From the NCBI GenBank assembly GCA_963971305.1, contig CAXARO010000256.1:25082-89081 (forward strand): a stretch of 64,000 bases of DNA. The letters run 5' to 3'. This DNA is from Arcuatula senhousia. Taxonomy: Eukaryota; Mollusca; Bivalvia; Mytilida; Mytilidae. This document shows positions 23,640 to 36,100 of the stretch, piece by piece (positions within the stretch are counted from its first letter, which is position 1; every line of letters begins with the position of its first letter). Below the pieces are notes generated by a model. It saw nothing but the letters and a program-made list of their open reading frames with translations. It was not told the origin of the DNA and made no database searches. Both the position numbers and the translations under genes were made by a program.

Positions 23640-24160
23640 TAATCTATTACCTTAAGTAGAATCAACTAGTGGCCAACAGTGTGGTTCTCTAGAACTATCA
23701 TCTGAGGTGTAATTGACTAGAGGTCAATATTGTGGTATTATATAACTTTCACCTGAGATGTAATTAACTAGTGGTCAATAGTGTGGTATTCTAAAACCAT
23801 CACCTGAGGTGTAATTAACTAGTGGTCAATAGAACTATCATCTGAGGTGTAATTTACTAGTGGCCAATTGTGTGGTATTATAGAACTATCATTTGAGTTG
23901 TAATTAACTAGTGGTTAATAGTGTGGTATTGTAGAACTATCATTTGAGTTGTAATTAACTAGTGGTTATAGAACTATCATCTGAGGTGTAATTTACTAGT
24001 GGCCAATTGTATGGTATTCTAGAACTTTCAGTTGAGGTTTAATTAACTTTGTCAATAGTGTGGTATTCTAGAGCTATCACCTGAGGTTAAATTAACTAGT
24101 GGCCAATAGTGTGGTATACTAGAACTATCACAAGAGATTTAATAAATTCTGTGGTATAAA
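23640..24160 (+). repeat. Minisatellite, unit about 50-60 bp
   Basis: About nine to ten imperfect units built from TAATTAACTAGTGGNCAATA, GTGTGGTATTCTAGAAC and TATCATCTGAGGTG. Unit lengths vary through internal deletions. No coding frame. It ends about 60 bp downstream of the inferred 3' end of the EGF-ligand gene. Confidence 0.85.
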
Positions 24161-24219
24161 ATCCAGTACTCAGCCAGGCCCATGCAGGTCCAACAAATTC
24201 AAGAAAAAATCCAAAACAA

Positions 24220-26991
24220 TTACTGTAACAAAACTCAATTTATTTCATAAATATTTGGTCTGTAAACAACATTTAACAATGAAATTAAGTACAATAATAG
24301 ACACAGTGAAGTCTTAACTAGTTCATGAAATCACAGATAAACATGAGAAGATGGATATAATGTTTTTGTTTTAATTTGCAAGCAGTATCAAACTGAAATT
24401 TCAAAATATCATTCTAAAACAATCAACGAACAGACAGATGGACACTGAAAGAAACATAAGGTATCACATAATACTGTAAACATACTTATTTTCAGAGTGT
24501 CGTATTTTTACTATTTTATCCAGGTTCATTGGTACTTGGTTTTGCAATTTTTGCTCATTATTACATTCATTTCATACATTTGATTTTGATTTGCAGGTTT
24601 TTAATTCATCACAAAATGTCTAATTGTGAAATCTGTGAAAATAAATACATAGCGAAAATATGAATGTTTAGATTATCTCACAACTTAGAGTAGTGGGGTA
24701 AAAAATGCATAGGCCTGTTGTTGTTTTTTTTTAGTATCATAAATGGCAGTGTTAAAAATTCATAAATGCAATCAAAATATCATAATTAGCAATAAAAATA
24801 ATCAATGCATGCAAATGTTTAAATGGCATACTTATATATGATTCTAAAATCCAAAATGCTTTTAGAATGAAGTTCACTGAACACTATATGATAGAAAGAA
24901 TATTTCTCTTCTGTGGAAGGTTTGTGTTTTCCACATTTTAACGTGTTCAGTAAAATCAAAGAAGGCCACTCATGGAATGAAGGTAAAAGCCAAATGTGAC
25001 CAGACTTAAGTACAACATTATGCTGCAGGACACAAAAAAGACCCCATAGTACCCCCCCCCCACCCCCCACCCCCCACCCCAAAAAAAAAACCCCAAATGT
25101 GTTAATTTACATAATCTTTTTAAGCAATGTCATAAAAATATAAAACAAATTTCAAACTCTCTCAAACTTAAATGCATAAATTTTGAAAAATGTTAAGTAC
25201 TATTGCACATAAAAAAATGGTCGCTATAATTTTCGTGATTTAATGAGGTAGAAAAAACAAATGTCATGCCATACTAAATTGTGAGATTCCATAAGTGCAT
25301 TTTTTTGTAAATTTGCCCATTTTGCAACATCAGATTTCCAAAATTAGATTGACACTAGCATTTAATGTCTTAATTTCTTAAATAATCTTAGGATCAGAAG
25401 TCTTTTTTGAAATAAACTAGAAAAATGACAATTCTAGGAGGGCCCTGTCTGCAAAAAATCTTAATTTTTCCAAAATATTTTACAGAATTTCATGAAATTT
25501 CATATGCAATTCCTCAAATGGTACATTATCTAATGACATTGTAAAATTCTAAACCTGCACATTTTTAGTATAATTTTAGAGTTTTGAGCGTTTACAAAAA
25601 CTGTTGACAAAGAAACCGACAGACAGACAGATAAACTGAAAACTATAGGGCTTCCGTACCTTGATGTGGGGCCCTAATTATAACATTCATATAGATTTAA
25701 AGTACTTTTTTTTCAAATACTAAAAATTTGTTGAAAAAGATAGCTTTGCATATTAAATAAGTATGGACTATATACACAATGAATATGATAAAAATGTGAT
25801 GATTTTTTTTTTTTTAATTAAAGATATGTAAAAAACTTGTTAAAGAACTTAAGATTAAAGTCCCAACAAACAATGCACATTATGTTTTAAATATCAAATG
25901 CAGTGAACTTTAAAAGTTAAAAAATTTATCTTAAATCAAAACATCAGATTTTAATCGAAGATATTGTTCTTAGTTGTCGACAAAAGTATCGACTTACAAA
26001 ATATGTTTGTAGTATTTAGAAGATTAACAATTGAGTCTGTGTTTGGAGTCAGAATACACAATTTTGTATATAAACTGTGTTTTTAAAAACTTAAAGTTTG
26101 TGTTCATAGCAACAAAACATGCAAATAATTTTAATTTTAATTTCAACTGATCAATCTCAATCTATCTAAGACTCATCAGTAATGATCTAGTCAAAAGTTC
26201 AAACAATAAAAAATTCATTCATTTAAGAAATTTGTTAATTTTGTTGTTGCATTTTAATGTTATTATCTAGAACTTATTTCATTCTAAATGTTAAAAGTAG
26301 GTTTTACAACTAAAACTTAAAAAAAAAATCAAAAATAACAAATTTTTCACTAAATGAATTTTACTCAAATACCTACTATTTCATATATATTGCAAGATAA
26401 AAAATTTTCTTCATATCTAATTCTTTTAATGTATTCCCTGGTTGTTATATAAATCTATTAAAACAAGAGTGAAAAATGTGAAACTTCAAGACTAAACTAT
26501 AAATACATGTAAATGCTTTCTTAAATGCAAAAAAACAATTTTTTTATTAAGTGAAAATGCTCAGACACTTACAAATGAATGTAAACAATAACTGATAGCT
26601 ATATCATTCATCTTAATATGGCAACAAAAATCATCTTAAACAGCATTGACAAAATGTACAAAAAATGATCTGACAATGACTTAGAGGCAAACAAATGTAA
26701 CTATTATGTTTCACTGAAGTTAAATTTTCACCTCTATCAATTTAATCTCACAATTTGTGCCATGAAAATGTTCAATTCACGAATGTTAAACCATGGAACA
26801 AAATTGCAATGAATGGCAACTAATTTAAATGTCTGTTCATATTGGATGCCAATGAATTAGCGAGACATGATAATTTTACGATCATGATAATTGTGACAGC
26901 TGGTGGATGTGAACAAAATGGCATGAAACGATAATGCCATGATCTTGATGTGTACGAATCGGTGAGACACTATTATGCCATGGTCCTGATG
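24220..26991 (-). other. Probable long 3' UTR of the EGF-ligand gene
   Basis: About 2.8 kb of AT-rich DNA, free of the interspersed elements that crowd both sides, runs from the stop codon to an AATAAA (24239-24244, - strand). Poly-C (25051-25080) and poly-T/A tracts occur in it. The extent is an inference; internal poly(A) signals could give shorter forms. Some AATGCCATGAT-type words repeat just after the stop. Confidence 0.5.
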
Positions 26992-27120
26992 CTATACAAA
27001 TGTGGCTGAAGCACCGCTATCATCTTCATCTGCGTACTGTATCGAGGAAAATAATAATTTTTGAGAGTCTGTTTCTTCATTTTGTGATGGCTTCTCCTCA
27101 TGATGGATTTCATTATTTTG
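26992..27120 (-). CDS. EGF-ligand, last coding exon (tail and stop)
   Basis: Follows TTTTTTTTCCTTGCAG. Encodes 42 residues and TAG (26992-26994). The tail is acidic (YADEDDSG) and ends ATFV, which fits a class I PDZ-binding C-terminus. Phase 0 entry. Confidence 0.82.
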   Translation of the reverse strand, partial: QNNEIHHEEKPSQNEETDSQKLLFSSIQYADEDDSGASATFV

Positions 27121-30100
27121 CTGCAAGGAAAAAAAATGAATTAGAGTTACTCCCCTTTGTATGTTGCTAGATTGATATGGAGCATGGAAAATTTATTAGA
27201 TAAATAATATTGTGTTTAAATTGTCATGAAAGCATCATATAGCTCAATGTTTTGAACTATCAGGTAGCAAAAAGATTAAACTGGTTCTCAGGAAGATTAA
27301 GATTTAGGATGAGCATTACTGTAATTTACATTGTAGCTGCATTTCATGCTAAAAGTTTAAAATAAGAATGCAAAAGTTTTACAATCTCTAAATCAAATAT
27401 ATCATACATGTACTTACATTTAAAGGTAAAGTTGTTAGGGGTATAGTTTCTACGTAACTATCTCTATTGCAAGCTAAAGGCCTGGAGGGCTGAAATGGTA
27501 AAATATTTTTAATTTTCAGTACATTCAATTTTGAATATGAATATTTTTTTTCAGAAAAATGTCAGAATAGCAGCTGGAACTGAAGGCTATCTTTTTTACA
27601 ATGAGTCATCTTTAGACCTTATATGGTTATGGTTATGAGACAGCTACTTGAGTATTTAAAATGTTGTGTTTTTTTTGCAGATATAATGGCATCTTTCATG
27701 GAAGACATTTTTTACCCGTGTCTTAAAATATTATGGGCATTTAAGCACTTTACACCATATAATAACAGGTACTGTAGGAGGAAGCTACATGTCAATTCTA
27801 AAGAGGCTGTGGCATGCAGTTGTCTGGAAAACTACGATACTAGGATGAAAATTTTTGTGAAGCCACAAGACAACTCTGGATGACAGACAGAGCTAAACGA
27901 CATGAATCAAAGTGATTCTAAGCTAGCTATTATGGCTTTGCAACACATTGCAGGCCACAGAAAAACCCTAGGGTCCAATACACATGCATACTAACCTTGT
28001 AGTTCCCATTATTGAGATCACCATTATTTTGTATAAATGTTTTTAATTCTTCTTTTTTAGCTCTTTCATTTTCTTTTCTTCTTTTATATCTACAAAACAT
28101 ATATATTGAGAATGATCAATTATTCATTATTTTAAAAAAAAATGCAAAACATAAAAATCTAAGGACAAATACTGTGAATTTGTTGTACTGCTTTCCTACA
28201 TATTTTTCTCGTTAAGAAAACATATGATTTTGACATGTATCAAGGTGATCTTTTGAAAATTTTAAGTTAATTAACAGGAATTTTTTATTTTTTCTCAGAT
28301 TTCCAATGCAATGAAATGAAATTTTTCACATTAAAAGTGTAGGAAAGGGTTTGGTGTTTGAAAATCTTATTCAATCAAGAAGATTATTTAAATAAGAGTT
28401 AGTTGATTAAGTGGAATCCACTGTACCATAATATGGGCTCCAATGCCCACCAGTTGCACAACATTAAAAATTTTGTAACCTGTATTTTTCACTCCATAAA
28501 ATCTGTCCAAAAATGCTCATGTTTGTAATCTCATTCACTTTTATATGAAATGTGGTAAAAATACCACCTTCAGAGTTTGGAAGATTTCAGAATAAATGTT
28601 TTTGGCTTAAAATTTCTTATCTAATAGTACAGAAAATCAAATCTGTTAAAGGATTCAATTTTCTATTATATTAATAAAGATGTGTGACTAAGTTATTGTT
28701 ACCTTTTATGCCATATCAATATGAATATTAATACTGTAAGGAATAGAATAAGAGCTGTCAGTCCCGCTGCCAGGCCTGCCTTGGTTACTTTGTCTTGGTC
28801 ATCTTCAACTGGAAAACAAAACAAATGTAGATTTTGTAATCAATTGGAATAAAAACGTCTTAAAAGGAAAAAAGATGTTTTTATTTGATAACTGATAATA
28901 CATGTGTTTTATAATTCTAAACAATTATAAGCATATAAATGATAGGTTTGTCCCTCCTTAAAGGACAATTTTATGCCATATTTTTCAATGTTGATCTACC
29001 CCTTGGCAGATATAAGTTTGGACATTTAACTTCCCTTTATCTATAGGGGTTGCACAATCTCTCCATTACTCACAAAAAACAACTTAACTCTATTAAACCT
29101 TATTGAACTGCAACTAATACAATGGAAAGGTCATATTTTGTATGGTCATGATAATATCTTAGAGATAAATAATTAAATAAGAGTCCTACTTAATCAATTT
29201 AAAAGGCAATGTTGGTTAAAAACCAGCTAAATATAAGACTTTTTACCCCAAATTTACACACTTAGAAAATCTGTCAAAGTAAAAAAAGGCCGGATTTCCT
29301 TAAACAGGAAGTAGGTGAGCGACAGACCTGAAATCGAATCCCACGTTATGGGACCCCACCCTGATGCTGTATACCAAATATCAAGTGGCTGTGATTAGTA
29401 GCTGCTGAGAAAACTGTTATGAATTTTTTTTCCCCGCCCGCACGCTGCCCGCTGCCCACCGCCCACCTAACATTCACCATTTTATAACCCGGATTTTTCA
29501 CTCCGTGAAATCCGGCCAAAAATGAATCTTTTTATCTTAAATTAAATTTTACATGTATCATTCGTATGGCATTTCATCCTGATCAGCAAAAATTCTGAAC
29601 TATCATTAATTGCAAAAGCAGACTCAGCAAAATGTTATTGGAAATAACTACATAATAATAATTTGATTGAAATAGGTGTCTGAAGAACTTTACCATTATA
29701 CTGTAATTTGGAACAAAAATGAATGAAAATTACTTCCTGAAAACAAGTTGTTAATTGATTTCAATTGTAACTTTTTGTGATCAGGTAGAAAATTCAAAGG
29801 TCCAATAAAACTATTATTGAAAATACAAATTTTCGTTCCATTAATTACCCCCAAAGAGATCATTAATTGCAAATTTTGAAGCAATCAACACGTAGAAAAT
29901 AACTTTTATGTCTCCTTAAAAACCATGTCACATTTTACACTTGAATGTTGATAGCTTTTCTCCAATAATTGACCAACTTTTAGAATATGTTGATTCATCA
30001 AATTTTATAGTTTCTATGAGATTAGTAAAACAAGAGGCTCCCAGGAGCCTGAATCGCTCACCTGGTCTCCATGTCGACCCTAAAAAGACTTTTCTAGAGC

Positions 30101-33100
30101 TGAACATTCAAGCAAGTAACAGATTTTCTCTATCTACTATAGTTTCCATTCTGTAGCCGTAGGCCAAAATCATGAAAAAATGTTATTTTTAGGGCCATAA
30201 CCCCTATAAGGCATCATCTGACAACTCTGACCCTATGGAAACTTTTGTAGAGCTAAATGAACTGAACATTTAAGCAAGCAACTGCTTCCCTCTATCTGCT
30301 ATAGTTTTCATTTTAAAGGCCAAAACATGAAAGACCGTTATATTAGGGGCCGTAACCCCTATAAGGGGACATCTGACAACTTTGACCATATGGAGACTTT
30401 GGTAGAGCTAAATAAGCTGAACATTTAAGCAAGCAATAGCTTCTCTCTATCTGCAATAGTTTTCATTCCATAGGCCAAAAACAAGAAAAAACCTTATTTT
30501 AGGGGCTGTAACCCCTATAAGGGGTCATCTGACAACTTTGACCCTATGGAGACTTTTGTAGAGCTAAATGAGCTGAACATTTAAGCAAGCAACAGCTTCT
30601 CTCTATCTGCAATAGTTTTCATTCTATAGGCCAAAAACTCTATTTTTTGCCTTTAAGGGGCCATAACCCCTATAAGGGGTCATCTGACAACTTTGACCTT
30701 ATGGAGACTTTTGTAGAGCTAAATGAGCTGAACATTTAAGGAAGCAACAGCTTCTCTCTATCTGCAATAGTTTTCATACTATAGGCCAAAAACATGAAAA
30801 AATGCTATTTTTCACCTTTAATGGGCCGTAACTCCCATAAGGGGTCATCTGACAACTTCGACTCAATGGAGACTTTTGTAGAGCTTTTGATGCTGAAGCA
30901 GTAGCGTGGCATCAGATTTCATCTATCTCTTATACTTTTTGATTTACAAGCCAAAAACAGTAGTCTGACCCCCCTGGTCTATTTTTAGCAACGGCGGCCA
31001 TTTTTTCGACGAATCAAAAATCCCCACATCAGTTCTGTGGGGGATACCCTAAAGCACCACCAGACCAAATTTGGTTTGAATCTATGCAGCCATTTCAGAG
31101 GAGAAGAAGTTTGAAGAAAAGTTAACGACGACGACGACGGACGACGACGACTACGGACGCCAAGTGATGGCAATAGCTCACATGGCCTTTGGCCAGGTGA
31201 GCTAATAAAAAGGAATGAAAATTTCATATTGGACAAAAAGGCAGAATAATTTTGTTCATTTATGCAACAGGTCGAAGAATGTACCTTTAAAAGATAACAT
31301 CAAACTTTTGACCAATTGTTTTTGACAGAATATAAATAACTACGATCACACGTGTTTTTTTAAGAAATAATTCCGCAAAAACTGACTCGCTGAACAAATG
31401 TTATAAATGGAGAATTTTGTAGAGCTAAATGAGCTGAACATTTAAGAAAGCAATAGCTTCTCTCTATCTGTAATAGTTTTCATTCCATAGGCCAAAAACA
31501 TGAAAAAACGTTATATTAGGGGCTGTAACCCCTATAAGGGGTCATCTGACAACTTCGACCCTATGGAGACTTTTGAAGAGCTAAATGAGCTGAACATTTA
31601 AGCAAGCAACAACTTTTCTCTGTCATAGTTTTCATTCTGTAAGCCAAAAACATGAAAAAATGCTATTTTTCACCTTTAAGGGGCCGTAACTCCTATAAGG
31701 GGTCATCTGACAACTTTGACTCAATGGAGACTTTTGTAGAGCTTTTGATGCTGAAGCAGTGATGCGGAATCAGATTTCATCTATCTCTTATACTTTTTTA
31801 ATTTACAAGCCAAAAACATTAGTCTGACCCCCCTGATCTATTTTTAGTAACGGCGGCCATATTGTTTGGACGGTAGTCACCATTTGTGCAATCTTGGTAG
31901 AGGACATCCCATAGATGAAGTGTGCAAAGTTTCAAAGCAATCCCTTCAGTCGTTTCAGAGGAGAAGATTTTCAAAGAAAAGTTAACGACGACGGATGACG
32001 ACGATGAAGAACGACGACGACGACGGACGACGACGGACGCCAAGTGATGGCAATAGCTCACATGGTCCAGGTGAGCTAAAAATTGATCAAATTTTATTGT
32101 TTAATAGTAAATGACTAAGCTTGCTGAAATATTATAGTTTAACAAAGTTATTGGAAAAATTGGATCAAATTTTATTGTTTTTACTGGTAAATCGGTGAAA
32201 TTAATCAGAGCAATATCTAAGACTATGACTAGCAGGTACTGATACCTGTATTTAGTAACTGACTTTACTGATGAAGAAGAAAATCAATTATATGGGTGGG
32301 GTGCTGATAATAATAAAGATGATGGCATACTTGTTTAAGGAGTCTTCAATTTTTCAATGTGTTCTTATTTGATATCAACATGTTGCCAGTTGGAATAATA
32401 GTTTTCTCTTAATTCTTTTTTTTTTTGTAATTGTAGCTTAATTTAATTGTAGAAAAGTACTTAATTTCAATTCAGATTCCAAAGGTCAAATTTTCTGTCG
32501 CTGCAGACCTATATATAGGTATAGTCACGACGTTAAACTCCCCAGTCAAGCCAAAGGTCAACATATATTGTTCAGGTCTTAAAGTACAGGGGGATTATTT
32601 GTCATGAATGGGCAATACTTTAAAAGTTTTTTTTCTATATACTAAAAATTTTGATCCTCCTGAATTTAAGTTATGATTTGAAACCAAATGCAAACCATCT
32701 TCATCTTAAACTCTGAGATATCAGCTTTATGTAAAACAAACATTACCTTCAAATTTCAAATGCATTTTTAGACCATTTTCTTAATTCATGTAGCATTTTT
32801 CAAAGTTCCCTTAACCTAAAACAATACTTACTACCAAATATAATTGTAGGGTCTATCATCTGACATCTGTCCCCTATATACTTCTGTGGACAGCTGTAAA
32901 TATAACAAATCTAATTACAAACATACCTTTCTGACATGTCCATTACGGTTTGTTCCCCGAACGCCTACTGGACTAAAAAACATCTAATTAATGTAGGGGA
33001 TTAAGGGGCCTTCTAAGGGGTGCTATATATTGTTACCTGTTAATTTAGTAGAGGTATGTATTCAAATGGCCGCAAAAAAAAGCATTTGAAAAATTTCATA

Positions 33101-36100
33101 AAAAATAATTCAGGTATTGACTTTTACAAAAATTATAACTTATAATTACAATGAATTAGTTGAATTTTGAACAATTTTCTTCTAAGCTTTTATTTCTTGT
33201 GTTAACGTCTATATTTGTGTGTGCTTATTTATTTATTTATCATTTTAACTTGTATATAAAAGGTTTAAAACAAATTTAAAGTAATTAAAATTTACAGTTT
33301 TTTACTTTTTCTAAAGAAAAGGATATATTATCAAGCCATGCAATATTTGTTAAATGCGTAATAGCTCACACCAAGTTTTTCTTGTGTAAGCATGTTATAT
33401 GTGTCTTCAAAGATATCTAACAAAATCTCTTTTCTATACTTTTTATTAATTTCTTGGATAGTCCATCTTATAATTTGTTGTTGAAACTGAACGTTAACAT
33501 GGCTCAGAAAAGCTCATTTAAAGTGCAATTTGTGTCTTTTAGATGTTATTGAGGATGAATATCATTTTGCTTTCTCATTAAAATTTTAGAAAACAGTATT
33601 TAAAGTCTGATTTCTGATGGAAAAAAACTATTTTGCTATAGGGGTCAAAAACAAAATATCCTGAAGAAAGATCTCGTATAAAAAAAGTGCCAATAATCAT
33701 AGACCTATACTGAGAAAATCATATTTAATTATTGTCTCAGACCTATATATCAGATATACAGGTCTATGGAAAAATTAAAAAAAATATGATTATTGTTTTT
33801 AAATAATCATATTTTTTTTCATTTTTACATAGACCTGTATATCTGATATATAGGTCTATGATTATTTTTTTTGCTCAAAGTTTTACAGTATTACTTCAGT
33901 TCTTTTTTCATTTCATTTTATCTTATTTTATTTATTAATAAGCATATATTTTTATGAGTTCTTTAAATATTTTTCATTTCTTAAATCATGAAGACAAGTA
34001 TATTTTGTTTAGAAATAATGAACAATATTCCAACTTTTCGGTCATTTATTTATTTATTTTTTTATTTTATTCCATTGGTATCCATATTTTACTTGTTTGT
34101 CTTGTCCATTCAGTTTAAAATAGTTTCGTTATTCTTTATCATTTTCAAGGTAAATACAGATTAACTAATTAATGCATTCCCCTTGATAGACCCCTTAATC
34201 CCCCTTCCTAATTAGGTGTTGTTTTTATCCAGTAGGCGTTCGGGGAACACACCTCCATTACTATGGTCACAAGCAAAGGTTTCTAACGGTTTTAATTTGG
34301 CACCCTATTTGATTTTTTTTGGAAGTTCATTGTTTTCATCATATTTCAGATTTATTGAAATTTCAATTTTTAGCAATAGCATCTCTGATACAAGTCACAC
34401 TTATTAAGAAATACTTAGAGCGAGTCCACTGCTGCATACTGTATTTTGGGGGAAAATAACTGCAGTTATCTCCCCTGAATGATATCTGATAGCAATATTA
34501 TTTCTTCATATAATGTACTCCTACATGTAAAGTTTCATCAATATCCATTAGCAGTTTAGAAGGAATTAGGTATATGTATATGTGACATGCGGACAGACAG
34601 ACAGACTGACAGACAGACTGGTTGATTCAAAGGTGATAATTATTTACATGGGTCTTTTTAGTAATTTTGTTTTGCAACCCGACTATTTGTATTTGCACAC
34701 TTTACAGTAAATGTCTTTGTTCAGTTTAACTTATTGTGTTGAAGATTTCAAAGGTAAACATTTGAGCATGTCTGATAGCAGATACAAGATATATAAGTTT
34801 TGGCCTTTTGCAAGGGTTATCTCTCTACAGTAACAACTTTGATATTCTGTCTAAAGTTGTGCAATAAATGATCTGGGAACATAAAAAAATCTGTATATAA
34901 CCCTTACATATTTAAAGTTTTTTAAAAAGTACTATTTCAATGCTTGTTCATGAGAATAGCTCCACAATTAAACATTGAAGGCACCAACATGACACAAATT
35001 TAATTGACTTCCAAATTTTAATTATATAAAGGACAAGGTATGATAAGGGCTGTTTTTGGCCCCTTTTTCAAAAGTGAAATTTTATGCTCAAAAATTGATT
35101 TATATGATATTAAGTAATGAAAGTTGATAAATTTGAATGTTTTAAACAAATTATAGATCCAATCTGATTTTAGCATTCAATCAAACTTGACGAAAAAGTG
35201 ACTTTTTCTCACAAATACTCGAAATTTGGTATATTTTTGTATGTTTTTGACTCAAATAACTGTGAGCGGACAAGCGGCCCACAAAAATATTCTAGCTATG
35301 GAATTGGCATACAAAAACTTATATTTCCAGAAATAACTTTGTGGGCCGCAGGTCCGCTCATATTTAAATTTCACAAAAACTATTGTCATTTTAACAATTT
35401 AAAGCCAATTTTGCTACATTTCATAGTTATATCATTTTGTGCACATGCGTAATTACACCAAATGTCAAATTTTCAATAAAATTGTGCTTGTTCCAAAAAA
35501 CACAACTTCTGAATCACAAAATCACACCGTTATAATTCAATATTCCGATTTTGGAAAATTTGAGCAATTTAGGGGGCCAAAATCATCTTCTTATCCTATC
35601 TTGTCCTTTCAAGTTGTAAGTGCTTGATCATTTAACCACTTCATTCATTTACAAACACTGAACTTATACTTACGCACACTGGATAGTTCTATACTCGACA
35701 TATGTAGCGAAACATTTCCCCCCATTCAGACATCTTGTTTCCAATGTCTCATTCTCCGTACATGGCAATCGATGGTTCTGTGGTAGTGCTGTAGTGTTTT
35801 CATTGGGTGATGGAGTAGTAGGGACAGGGTTAGGTTGTGATGGAGCTCGGCCACAGCCCTCTGTAAATATCAAAATAAGAATCAATATTTACACAGGATC
35901 TTAGCATTTGTAAAAATTTTCATATTTTATATTTAATCTACCTAAATATTGAAGAAAATAAGTCAAAACTAAAAATCTTTGATCTGAAATTAAGCCAAAG
36001 GGTGCAAAATTTTGCTCCTTTAAACTTAAACTCATGCATTTACCTAAACGAATGTTGATTTCAACAGCTTAAATAAAGTTTGTCTTTATGACTACATGAC

